From Caballeronia insecticola (GTDB lineage: Bacteria > Pseudomonadota > Gammaproteobacteria > Burkholderiales > Burkholderiaceae), in NCBI RefSeq assembly GCF_000402035.1, contig NC_021287.1, positions 2,790,001-2,854,000 of the forward strand: a stretch of 64,000 nt of DNA, in the 5' to 3' direction. Under the pieces are notes generated by a model. That model was not told the DNA's origin, searched no databases, and saw only the letters and a program-made list of their open reading frames with translations. A program made the translations under genes and the position numbers. This document shows, one piece after another, positions 1 to 7,509 of this stretch (its first letter is position 1; each line of letters opens with the position of its first letter).

Positions 1-283
1 CGATATGGCGAATGCCGTGGCTGCGATATTGCGCAAGAATCGCGCGCAGATTTTCTCGCGACGATCCAATGCACGACAAATGCGGCGCGGCTTCGAAGCC
101 TTCCGCGGCCATTTCGAGCACGGTGTCGAGCGTGCCTTGCTGCGTGGAGCCGCCCGCGCCGAACGTCACGGAGACGAACTTGGGTGCGAGCTTCTTCAGT
201 TCGGCTCGGGTCGCGCGCAACTTGTCCACGCCTTCCTGCGTCTTCGGCGGGAAAAACTCGAATGAAAGTTCGATCGGTTTCAT
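1..283 (-). CDS. metF: Methylenetetrahydrofolate reductase, N-terminal part (cut by window edge)
   Basis: The reverse strand reads MKPIELSFEFFPPKT, followed by a segment containing FVSVTFGAGGS and then GFEAAPHLSC. This is the N-terminus of MetF, the flavoprotein that reduces 5,10-methylene-THF to 5-methyl-THF for methionine synthesis. The gene runs off the left edge, so only about 94 residues are visible. It is the last gene seen of an ahcY / holin-like / metF run on the minus strand. That context links it to the activated-methyl cycle and to the SAH riboswitch upstream of ahcY. Confidence 0.93.
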   Translation of the reverse strand, partial: MKPIELSFEFFPPKTQEGVDKLRATRAELKKLAPKFVSVTFGAGGSTQQGTLDTVLEMAAEGFEAAPHLSCIGSSRENLRAILAQYRSHGIRHI

Positions 284-323
284 GATGTGTGTTGGTCGAA
301 CGGCAAAGCCTGAACGACCCGAC

Positions 324-677
324 TCAGCCGAAGTTGCGGTTCCCGAAGATCAGCGCCGACAGCAGCCACGACACGATGCTGTAGAGAATCGAGCCGAAGA
401 ACGCGGACCAGAATCCCGACACCTCGAAGCCCTTCAGCAGCGACGAGCACAGCCAGAAGCACAGCGCATTCACCACGAGGATGAACAGGCCGAGCGTCAC
501 GATCGTCACCGGCAACGTGAGGATGATGAGCAGCGGACGCAGAACCGCGTTGATGAGCCCGAGCACCACCGCGATGATGAGCGCCGTGCCGAAACTGCGA
601 ATATGAATCGACGGCACGAGATAGGTGATGATCAGAAGCGCGAGCGCGTTGATCAGCCATGTCAGCAGCACGGTCAT
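324..677 (-). CDS. Small four-helix membrane protein, phage-holin (YvlD-like) family
   Basis: A 117-residue, almost wholly hydrophobic protein with about four predicted membrane segments (near residues 3-25, 28-50, 52-80 and 88-110). The segment NAVLRPLLIILTLPVTIVTLG is typical of the YvlD / 'phage holin family IV' proteins that are widespread in bacterial chromosomes. It lies between ahcY and metF on the same strand, 40 bp upstream of metF, and is probably co-transcribed with them. This gene commonly sits between ahcY and metF in beta-proteobacteria. The family name does not imply phage origin, and its role is unknown. Confidence 0.8.
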   Translation of the reverse strand: MTVLLTWLINALALLIITYLVPSIHIRSFGTALIIAVVLGLINAVLRPLLIILTLPVTIVTLGLFILVVNALCFWLCSSLLKGFEVSGFWSAFFGSILYSIVSWLLSALIFGNRNFG

Positions 678-752
678 CGAAAATTCTCCGGTTGAAGCCT
701 TGGGTCGCGCGCGGACCGAAACGCCCGCGCGCCGCCTGGCCGTCGAGCGCGA

Positions 753-2174
753 TTAATAGCGATAGTGATTCGGCTTGAACGGACCGTTCTTATCGACGCC
801 GATATAACCGGCCTGTTCCGTCGACAACACTGTCAGTTCCGCACCAATGCGTCCCAGATGCAGACGCGCGACCTTCTCGTCCAGATGCTTCGGCAGCACG
901 TACACCTTGTTCTCGTACTTGTCGCCTTGCGTGAAGAGTTCGATCTGCGCGAGCGTCTGATTCGTGAACGAGTTCGACATCACGAACGACGGATGGCCCG
1001 TGGCGCAACCCAGATTCACGAGACGGCCTTCGGCCAGCAGGATGATCTTCTTGCCGTCCGGGAAGACGATGTGATCGACTTGCGGCTTGATGTTGTCCCA
1101 CGTGTACTGGCGCGTGGAGGCGACGTCGATTTCCGAATCGAAGTGACCGATGTTGCAGACGATCGCGTTGTTGCGCATCGCCTTCATGTGGTCGTGATTG
1201 ATGACGTGATAGTTGCCCGTTGCCGTCACGAAGATGTCGGCCTTGTCGGCGGCGTATTCCATCGTCACGACGCGATAGCCTTCCATCGCGGCTTGCAGCG
1301 CGCAGATCGGATCGATTTCCGTGACCCACACGGTGGCGCCCAGACCGCGCAGCGATTGCGCGCAGCCCTTGCCCACGTCGCCGTAACCGGCCACGACCGC
1401 GATCTTGCCGGCGATCATCACGTCGGTGGCGCGCTTGATGCCGTCCACGAGCGATTCGCGGCAGCCATACAGGTTGTCGAACTTCGACTTCGTGACCGAA
1501 TCGTTCACGTTGATGGCCGGGAACGGCAGACGCCCTTCCTTTTCCATCTGATACAGACGATGCACGCCCGTGGTCGTTTCTTCCGTCACGCCCTGAATGT
1601 GCTTGAGGCGCGTGGAATACCAGACCGGATCGATGTCGAGATGGCGCGCGATGGACTTGTACAGCGCGACTTCTTCCTCGTTGGTCGGCTTGCCGATAAC
1701 CGAGCGGTCTTTTTCCGCCTTCGAGCCGAGGATGAGCAGAAGCGTTGCGTCGCCGCCGTCATCGAGAATCATGTTGGCGAATTCGCCGTTCGGCCATTCG
1801 AAAATGCGGTGCGAGAATTCCCAGTACTCGTCGAGCGATTCGCCCTTGAACGCGAATACCGGCGTGCCGCCCGCGGCGATGGCGGCAGCGGCGTGATCCT
1901 GCGTGGAGAAGATGTTGCACGATGCCCAGCGCACGTCGGCGCCGAGCGCCGTCAGCGTTTCGATCAGCACGCCGGTCTGGATGGTCATGTGCAGCGAGCC
2001 CGCGACGCGCGCGCCTTTCAGCGGCTGCTGCGCCTTGTACTCTTCGCGCGTCTGGATGAGACCGGGCATCTCCGTTTCGGCGATGTCGAGTTCCTTGCGG
2101 CCCCATGCGGCGAGCGACATGTCGGCGACGACGTAATCTTTGGAATCTTTGGAATCGAGAACTGCGGCGTTCAT
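753..2174 (-). CDS. ahcY: Adenosylhomocysteinase (S-adenosylhomocysteine hydrolase)
   Basis: A 473-residue cytosolic enzyme that splits S-adenosylhomocysteine into adenosine and homocysteine, recycling the by-product of SAM-dependent methylation. The NAD-binding glycine motif [14 protein letters not shown] and the family-typical C-terminus [10 protein letters not shown] are both present, and the length is normal for bacterial forms carrying the internal insertion. A GTG at 2177 directly precedes the ATG at 2174. The strong ribosome binding site AAAGGAGG is only 2 nt from the GTG but 5 nt from the ATG, so the ATG was chosen. The gene is preceded by an SAH riboswitch and followed by the holin-like gene and metF. 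Confidence 0.97.
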   Translation of the reverse strand: MNAAVLDSKDSKDYVVADMSLAAWGRKELDIAETEMPGLIQTREEYKAQQPLKGARVAGSLHMTIQTGVLIETLTALGADVRWASCNIFSTQDHAAAAIAAGGTPVFAFKGESLDEYWEFSHRIFEWPNGEFANMILDDGGDATLLLILGSKAEKDRSVIGKPTNEEEVALYKSIARHLDIDPVWYSTRLKHIQGVTEETTTGVHRLYQMEKEGRLPFPAINVNDSVTKSKFDNLYGCRESLVDGIKRATDVMIAGKIAVVAGYGDVGKGCAQSLRGLGATVWVTEIDPICALQAAMEGYRVVTMEYAADKADIFVTATGNYHVINHDHMKAMRNNAIVCNIGHFDSEIDVASTRQYTWDNIKPQVDHIVFPDGKKIILLAEGRLVNLGCATGHPSFVMSNSFTNQTLAQIELFTQGDKYENKVYVLPKHLDEKVARLHLGRIGAELTVLSTEQAGYIGVDKNGPFKPNHYRY

Positions 2175-2209
2175 CACGCCCTCCTTTCTAAATAGTCTAG
2201 AAATGTTGA

Positions 2210-2333
2210 CGTGAGCGCCGTTCGATGCGGTGGCTCAGCGGGCATTTTCCATGCCTTCGAACCGTCCGGATTGAATGCTCCGAGCCTGGCGGGCGAATGT
2301 AAAGCGATTACCCGTCGCAACGCTCCTCGGAAG
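2210..2333 (-). promoter_or_regulatory. SAH riboswitch
   Basis: Read on the minus strand, the leader of ahcY contains CCGAGGAGCGTTGCGACGGG (2330-2311), then GCCAGGCTCGG (2290-2280), and ends with AACGGCGCTCACG (2222-2210). These are the conserved blocks of the S-adenosylhomocysteine riboswitch, an aptamer known to turn on SAH-recycling genes when SAH accumulates. The CCGAG/CTCGG and GAGCG/CGCTC pairings form its stems and pseudoknot. It ends about 36 nt before the ahcY start, so control of translation or of transcription is possible. Confidence 0.95.
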
Positions 2334-2342
2334 CGAGTGGCG

Positions 2343-2371
2343 ATTGTAGCAAAAAAGCCTGCGTGCTTTGT
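2343..2371 (-). promoter_or_regulatory. Possible ahcY promoter (-10 TACAAT)
   Basis: On the minus strand, TACAAT (2348-2343) lies about 7 nt before the predicted first base of the SAH riboswitch, which fits a -10 box. The -35 region is poor. The overlapping AAAGC...GCTTTTTT could instead, or also, be a weak terminator for the upstream glycosyltransferase gene. Confidence 0.4.
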
Positions 2372-2374
2372 GTC

Positions 2375-3151
2375 CTAAGCCGCCTTGACCCGCGTATTCC
2401 TCAGACGGGCCAGTTCTTCGATCGCGGCGGCCGCGCGTCGCACGGCGTGCATTTGCGCGGACATCACGGCTGCCGTGGTTTGCGGTTCGGGGTCCGTGAT
2501 GAACCCCATGTTGATGAGGAAGAACCGCTCGGCATGGATGCGCGGATGGTAGTGCATGCGTACATGCCGGGTGCCGGTCAGGCGCGTGTTGCCGAACAGC
2601 TCGAACAGCGCCTTCGACAGCGGCATGTCCTCGCCGCCGGCGGTGCGGAAAATCTCGTCGCACGGAAAGCCGCCGAGCGCCAGAAAGATCGAGCGGCGAA
2701 TCACCAGGCTGCTCGGCACGGTGCCGACGAGCAGCCCGCCGAGACGGTCGAAATCGGGATGCGTGGCGATCCGTTCGGGAAAGCCGCAAAACTCGATATT
2801 CAAGCGGACGCTCGCTTCATTGGGATAGGTGACGAGGTAGACCGCGGCCGTGTGCAGCGCGCCCGGCAGATATTCGTCGTCGGCGTCGAGGAAGGCGAGT
2901 ACGTCGTAATCGGCGTGCATTGCGCCCCAGTTACGCGCGCGGGCCGCGCCGGCATTCCGGCCCAGCGACAGGCATTTCACTTTGGAAAACTGCGCCGCGT
3001 AGCGCGCGGCAATGTCTTGCGAGCCGTCGGTCGAACCGTCGTCCACAACGATGATTTGCTTCGCCTCCGGTTGCCGTACACAGCTGTCCAGAGTTCGCGC
3101 GAGCGTCGCAGCCGCATTGAAGCAGGGAATGATGACTGACGTAGCAAGCAT
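2375..3151 (-). CDS. Family 2 glycosyltransferase (GT-A fold)
   Basis: A 258-residue protein beginning MLATSVIIPCFNAAATLART, the classic nucleotide-sugar-binding start of GT2 enzymes, followed by IIVVDDGSTDGS (residues 34-45) and the metal-binding segment LAFLDADDEYLPG (about residues 85-97). It probably transfers a sugar to a cell-surface glycan at the inner face of the cytoplasmic membrane; donor and acceptor cannot be told from sequence. It ends about 42 bp before the SAH riboswitch on the same strand, and no other glycan gene adjoins it. Confidence 0.85.
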   Translation of the reverse strand: MLATSVIIPCFNAAATLARTLDSCVRQPEAKQIIVVDDGSTDGSQDIAARYAAQFSKVKCLSLGRNAGAARARNWGAMHADYDVLAFLDADDEYLPGALHTAAVYLVTYPNEASVRLNIEFCGFPERIATHPDFDRLGGLLVGTVPSSLVIRRSIFLALGGFPCDEIFRTAGGEDMPLSKALFELFGNTRLTGTRHVRMHYHPRIHAERFFLINMGFITDPEPQTTAAVMSAQMHAVRRAAAAIEELARLRNTRVKAA

Positions 3152-3242
3152 GATCGGGCCGGATAAAAGCGAAACCGGCTATTTTATTTCGTCCGACCTC
3201 GATTTTTGGGCAGACTAGTCCGAATTCGATCGACGCGATGCG

Positions 3243-3965
3243 TCACATCGGCAGCAGGCTGAACAGCGGCGCGAGCAAGACCATGGCGACGCCCGCGATC
3301 ATCATCGTGAGACTGGCGACGACGCCCTCTTCGCTGCCGAGTTCGCGCGCCTTCGCCGTGCCGACGCCATGCGCCGCCGCGCCGAACAGCGCGCCGCGCG
3401 CGAGGCGCGTGCGCAGCGGCACGAGCGCCAGCACGATTTCGCCGAACAACATGCCGCAGACGCCCGTCGCGATGACGAACAGCGCGGTGAGATCCTTCGG
3501 CGCGTGGATTTTGTCGGAGACGGCGAGCGCGAACGGCGTGGAGACGGAGCGCGTCGCGAGGCTGCGCTGCAGTTCGGGCGACAGATGCAGCAGCTTGGCC
3601 AGCGCGAGCGATCCGCCGACCGCCACGAGAATGCCGACCGTCACGCCGACCGTCAGCGAAAGCCAGTGCCGCCTGATGAGCGCGCGGTATTCGTAGATCG
3701 GCACCGCGAACGCGACGGTCGCCGGGCCGAGCAACCACATGAGCCAGCGCGTATCGGCGAAGTAGACAGGATAAGGAATGCGCGCCACCACGACGATAAT
3801 CGCGAGCACCGCCGGCACCGCGAGCAAGGGCGTGAGCCACGGGCGGCGAAAACGCGCGTAAAGATGCTTCGCGACGAAGTACAGCGCGACTGTCAGCACG
3901 AAGCAGCCCGCCGCGATCAGGCGCGCGGCGTCGTCTGCGAAAAGGGACGTGTAGAAGTGGTTCAT
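3243..3965 (-). CDS. lrgB: LrgB/CidB family membrane protein
   Basis: A 240-residue polytopic membrane protein with about seven hydrophobic segments. It carries the family-typical SVSTPFALAVSDKI (about residues 140-153), VIATGVCGMLFGEIV and AHGVGTAKARELG. LrgB/CidB proteins act with an LrgA/CidA partner in holin-antiholin-like control of murein hydrolases, or in pyruvate and overflow-metabolite transport. It follows lrgA with a 24-bp gap in the same direction and is divergent from a LysR regulator, the usual arrangement for this system. Confidence 0.88.
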   Translation of the reverse strand: MNHFYTSLFADDAARLIAAGCFVLTVALYFVAKHLYARFRRPWLTPLLAVPAVLAIIVVVARIPYPVYFADTRWLMWLLGPATVAFAVPIYEYRALIRRHWLSLTVGVTVGILVAVGGSLALAKLLHLSPELQRSLATRSVSTPFALAVSDKIHAPKDLTALFVIATGVCGMLFGEIVLALVPLRTRLARGALFGAAAHGVGTAKARELGSEEGVVASLTMMIAGVAMVLLAPLFSLLPM

Positions 3966-3989
3966 GTCGGCTCGCTTCGTCAGGCCCGA

Positions 3990-4445
3990 TCAGGCCCGCG
4001 CATGCCGCGCCACGAGCGCGCGGCGCAACGCGAGACGGCGCTCCAGCCCCGCAGCCCGGTCGACGGCAAATGCGACCGCCACCATCACCATCAACGTTCC
4101 GCCGACGACGACCAGCGCCAGCCGCCAGCCGTCTTCCCTGAAGAGGCCGCCGTACTGAACCGCCGCGACCGCCGCCGGAATGAAGAACAGCAGCATGTCG
4201 GCGAGCAGCCAGTCGGCGCCGGCCTTCACCCAGCGCGGCGCGACGCCGCCGCAGAACAGCAGCGCCAGCAGTGCGACGAGGCCGATCACGCCGCCCGGCA
4301 CCGGCAGCGCCAGCTTGCGCGCGACGAAATCCGCGACGACCCAGATCCCCGCGAGCGCCGCCGACTGCAGCGCGACGCGCAGGAAGCGGCCGAGCGCCGC
4401 GCGGACGGTCGCGGTTTGGGTGTTGGGCAGGGTGACGGCGGACAT
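3990..4445 (-). CDS. lrgA: LrgA/CidA family membrane protein
   Basis: The minus-strand frame is open from 4685, but the family's conserved portion begins near MSAVTLPNTQ at 4445, giving 151 residues. The holin-like LrgA core includes FVARKLALPVPGGVIGLVALLALLF and the motif following it, GGVAPRWVKAGADWLLADMLLFFIPAAVA. There are four hydrophobic segments. Its partner lrgB lies just downstream and a LysR regulator is divergent. The ribosome binding site before 4445 is weak (GAAGAG), so the exact start is less certain than the function. Confidence 0.85.
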   Translation of the reverse strand: MSAVTLPNTQTATVRAALGRFLRVALQSAALAGIWVVADFVARKLALPVPGGVIGLVALLALLFCGGVAPRWVKAGADWLLADMLLFFIPAAVAAVQYGGLFREDGWRLALVVVGGTLMVMVAVAFAVDRAAGLERRLALRRALVARHARA

Positions 4446-4575
4446 GGCGGACTCTTCGGGTGAGACAAGCAATGAATAAGGGTTAACCTGTAGCCGAGTA
4501 TATGGGCGCCCTTCGCATAATAAAAATGACTTAACCTTATCCAATTCATTCCAAAGTGGAATTCGGGAGTCGAGA
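4446..4575. promoter_or_regulatory. Divergent lrgA / lysR control region
   Basis: This 130-bp AT-rich spacer holds a pair of inverted half-sites, ATAAGGGTTAA near 4473 and TTAACCTTAT near 4531-4540, about 50 bp apart. A shorter palindrome, ATTCC-N5-GGAAT at 4548-4562, lies just ahead of the LysR start. LysR-type regulators usually bind such sites in the spacer between themselves and a divergent target. That these are the operator is an inference. Confidence 0.5.
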
Positions 4576-5520
4576 ATGGAGTTGCGCGCCTTGCGGTATT
4601 TCATCGAGGTCGTGAAGCAGAAGAGCTTCACCGCCGCCGCCGAGCACATGTTCGTGACGCAGCCGACCATCAGCAAGATGGTCAAGGCGCTGGAGGACGA
4701 GGTCGGCTCGCCGCTGTTGTTGCGCGAAGGCCGTCAGATGGTGCTGACCGATACCGGGCAGATCGTGTATCAGCGCGGCGTCGAGGTGCTGGCGGCGCAC
4801 GCGCGGCTCGAAGCCGAACTGAACGATCTCGGCACGTTCGGGCGCGGCACGCTCACAATCGGCATTCCGCCGATGGGCGGCTCACTGTTCACGCCCGCCA
4901 TCGCCGAATTCCGGCGGCGTTATCCGAAGGTCGAGCTGAAGCTGTTCGAGCGCGGCTCGAAGGCGATCGAGGCGGCGCTCATCGACGGCGAACTGGAACT
5001 GGGCGGCGTGCTGCAGCCCGTCGACACCGACACGTTCGACGTCCTGCCCGTCAGCCGGCAGATTTTGTGGCTCGTCGCGCAGAAGGGTTCGCGCTGGGAC
5101 GCGTCGCGCGAAGTCGCGCTCACCGATCTCGCCGCCGAGCCGTTCGTGTTTTACGGCGAGAGCCTGGCCCTGAACGATGTCGTGCTCAACGCGTGCCGCG
5201 AGGCAGGCTTCGCGCCGACGATCGTCGGGCGCAGCGGACACTGGGATTTCATGGCGGCGCTGGTGCAGGCGGGCATCGGCATCGCGCTGCTGCCCGCGCC
5301 GTATTGCCGGCGGCTCGACGCCGACGCGTTCACTTGCCGTCCCGTGGTCGCGCCCGAAATTCACTGGGATATGGCGCTCGGCTGGCGGCGCAACGGTTAT
5401 TTGTCGCACGCGGCGCGCGCGTGGATCGAGGTCGCCCGCGAAATGCTGCCCGCTCATCTGGACCAGGATTTCGTCGGCGATGGCTTTCCGCGCGCCCGGC
5501 GCGGCGAGCCTGAAAAATAA
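4576..5520 (+). CDS. LysR-type transcriptional regulator (CidR-like by context)
   Basis: A 314-residue regulator with an N-terminal winged helix-turn-helix (MELRALRYFIEVVKQKSFTA, then EHMFVTQPTISKMVKALEDE, residues about 1-60) and a C-terminal periplasmic-binding-protein-like effector domain from about residue 90. GGGAG lies 6 nt before the ATG. It is divergent from lrgA-lrgB, so it very likely controls that operon as CidR does in other bacteria; the effector is unknown. Its last codons supply the A-run that becomes the T-tract of the minus-strand terminator for the convergent gene. Confidence 0.9.
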   Translation: MELRALRYFIEVVKQKSFTAAAEHMFVTQPTISKMVKALEDEVGSPLLLREGRQMVLTDTGQIVYQRGVEVLAAHARLEAELNDLGTFGRGTLTIGIPPMGGSLFTPAIAEFRRRYPKVELKLFERGSKAIEAALIDGELELGGVLQPVDTDTFDVLPVSRQILWLVAQKGSRWDASREVALTDLAAEPFVFYGESLALNDVVLNACREAGFAPTIVGRSGHWDFMAALVQAGIGIALLPAPYCRRLDADAFTCRPVVAPEIHWDMALGWRRNGYLSHAARAWIEVAREMLPAHLDQDFVGDGFPRARRGEPEK

Positions 5521-5554
5521 AAACGCGCCGGCCCGCGATGAGCGGGCCGGCGCG
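5512..5554 (-). terminator. Rho-independent terminator of the DUF937/OmpA-like gene
   Basis: A 13-bp perfect stem (CGCGCCGGCCCGC at 5524-5536, GCGGGCCGGCGCG at 5542-5554) with loop GATGA. On the minus strand it is followed by TTTTTATTTTT. The T-tract lies inside the 3' end of the LysR gene, so the two convergent genes share the structure. Confidence 0.85.
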
Positions 5555-5586
5555 CTTGTCAGACAGCTTTCAGCGCGTATCGAGGA

Positions 5587-7218
5587 TTAGTCGACTTGCT
5601 TGAACTCGATGCGGCGGTTCGCCGTACGGCCTGCGGCGGTCGCGTTGTCGGCGATCGGGCTGGCTTCGCCGAAGCCTTGCGCCGTCAGCGTTTCAGCAGA
5701 CACGCCGTTGCGGACCAGATACGCGCGCACAGCTTCCGCGCGCTTTTCCGACAGGCGGGCGTTCAATGCGGCATCGCCCACGTTGTCCGTGTAGCCGCCG
5801 ATCTGCAGCTTGATCGGCTTGCCGGCTGCCTGGCATTCCTTCAGCGACTTCGCCGATTCAGCCAGACCCTTGAGCGCGGCTTGCGGCAGCGTGTTCGACG
5901 CAAAGTTGAAATTGACCGGCTGGAGGCTCAACTTCTTGGCGATGTTGCCGGCTGCGCAGGCATCGTCGTCGGCATTGGCGGCAGTTGCTGCTTGCACGCC
6001 GCTCGTGGTGATCGTCCAGCCGGCGCCGAAGAGAGCCTTCAGCTTGTCCAGCCAGCCGAGCTTCGCGTCGGCGGCGCTGCCGCTCAGATCAATCTTGTCG
6101 CCGTTGATTTGAGCTTGCGCGCCCGGCACTGCCATCAGCGGCAGCAGGCCTTGGAGCTTGCTCAGCCACGAAGCCGGCTTCGTGTCCGAATCCACCGTGA
6201 TGTTCGCGTGGAACTTGTCTGCGCCCAGCGCAGCCGACAGCGCGTCGATCAGACTGCGCTTTTCGTCTTCGCTGTTGACCGTGGCGGTCAGCGTCGGGAC
6301 GCCTGCCGGATCGACGACGAACGACATCGTCGAATCCTTCGTCGGCGCGGCGACCGGTGCCGAAGCAACGGCCGAAGCAGCAGCGTCGGCTTCCGGCTTG
6401 GCGGCAGGCGTAGCTTCCTGTTCCGGCTTCGCGGCGTTGTCCGACTGCTCCGTCGTGCAACCGCGGCCGATCAGCGCGGCCAACAGCGCGAGCGCGGCGG
6501 CCACGGCGATCCACCACCAACGCTTGCGGCTCGCCTTTTCCTCCGGCACGGGCTGGCTGACGGGGGCCATTTCCGACTGGCGCGGGAATTCGGCGGCTTC
6601 GTGCGTCGCCGGGTGTTCGAGATGCGCCGTCACCGCCTTCAGGCGCGATGCCACGCCCGCGATGAACGCGCCGACCGAGCCGAGTCCGAGCGCGCTGGCG
6701 AACGAATCGGTCAGATTGGCGCGGACTGCCGGCAACTGATGGCCGAGCACACCGGGAAGATGGGACGCATCGCTGTGTTGCAGCGAGAAATGACGCTTCA
6801 GCAGGCCGAAGATCGTCGCGCAGACGACGCCGGTCAGCGTGCGGCTCGCGGTCGTCGAAACGCCCGTGTGGTCGCCGACGCGGCTGGCGAGCACGTCGAG
6901 GCTGTCGCGCGAGGCGACCGCGTGATCCAGCTTCGTGGCGTCGTCGACGAGCGCCTTGAAGCTGTCGGCGTGCGCGACGACATGCGGCAGATCTTCGGCG
7001 ATCAGCGCGTTCGCGGCGGGAGACATGACGACCGAATACAGGCTGCGTGCGCCTTCGATCGACGATGCCCGGTTCATCATCGAGCCGATGAGTGCGGGTG
7101 CGACAAGCGCCACCACACGTTTAGCGGCTTCCGGCGCGCAACCGATGCGCCCGGCGATGTCCTGCAGCACGCTGTCAGTCAGCGCGCCTTGTACCATTTG
7201 ATTGAGGTTAATGCTCAT
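5587..7218 (-). CDS. DUF937-OmpA fusion protein, cell-envelope anchored
   Basis: A 543-residue protein. Residues about 1-180 form a DUF937-like helical domain (MSINLNQMVQGALTDSVLQ...), followed by one membrane segment near residues 230-250 (WWWIAVAAALALLAALIGR). An Ala/Pro-rich linker and a BON-like segment (TLTATVNSEDEKRSLIDAL...) come next. The C-terminal OmpA/MotB peptidoglycan-binding domain (about 430-543) ends with the typical ...NRRIEFKQVD. The likely topology is an N-terminus in the cytoplasm and the OmpA domain gripping peptidoglycan in the periplasm. No partner gene adjoins it, and its physiological role is unknown. Confidence 0.8.
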   Translation of the reverse strand: MSINLNQMVQGALTDSVLQDIAGRIGCAPEAAKRVVALVAPALIGSMMNRASSIEGARSLYSVVMSPAANALIAEDLPHVVAHADSFKALVDDATKLDHAVASRDSLDVLASRVGDHTGVSTTASRTLTGVVCATIFGLLKRHFSLQHSDASHLPGVLGHQLPAVRANLTDSFASALGLGSVGAFIAGVASRLKAVTAHLEHPATHEAAEFPRQSEMAPVSQPVPEEKASRKRWWWIAVAAALALLAALIGRGCTTEQSDNAAKPEQEATPAAKPEADAAASAVASAPVAAPTKDSTMSFVVDPAGVPTLTATVNSEDEKRSLIDALSAALGADKFHANITVDSDTKPASWLSKLQGLLPLMAVPGAQAQINGDKIDLSGSAADAKLGWLDKLKALFGAGWTITTSGVQAATAANADDDACAAGNIAKKLSLQPVNFNFASNTLPQAALKGLAESAKSLKECQAAGKPIKLQIGGYTDNVGDAALNARLSEKRAEAVRAYLVRNGVSAETLTAQGFGEASPIADNATAAGRTANRRIEFKQVD

Positions 7219-7271
7219 CGCGAGTGCTTCCTTAAAGGGCGAACGGGTGTTCGCTGGAAATGGGCGAGGCG

Positions 7272-7299
7272 ATTATAGGTTCGGTATCCTGCACGTCAT
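7272..7299 (-). promoter_or_regulatory. Candidate sigma-70 promoter of the DUF937/OmpA-like gene
   Basis: On the minus strand there is a perfect -10 TATAAT (7277-7272) with ATGACG (7299-7294, 4 of 6 matches to TTGACA) 16 bp upstream. It is about 55 bp before the start at 7218. The rest of the 7219-7509 spacer shows no other recognisable feature. Confidence 0.55.
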
Positions 7300-7509
7300 T
7301 GGGGTGGCATGAACAATCAGAAACGTCCCAAGCACTTTCTCGCGAAGTGCGCTATCGGAAACGGATAGAGCATTCTGAAAAGAGCGATGCCTCTACACCC
7401 CGGACGGTTGTGCGGCCTATGATTCCTAAATTCGAGATGGCGCCCGCGGGGTCGAAAGTGGCTGTTGCGCGCGCCCGACAGTGCGCCGCGCACATGGAGG
7501 AGTCCGACG

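Noticed and set aside
324..677. Phage remnant suggested by the holin-family name
   Set aside because: The protein belongs to a chromosomal YvlD-like family and lies in the ahcY-metF operon; no other phage gene is near.
765..2195. 476-residue open frame antisense to ahcY
   Set aside because: A shadow of a high-GC gene: the minus strand encodes a clear AhcY with all motifs, and the plus-strand product is Arg-rich with no family pattern.
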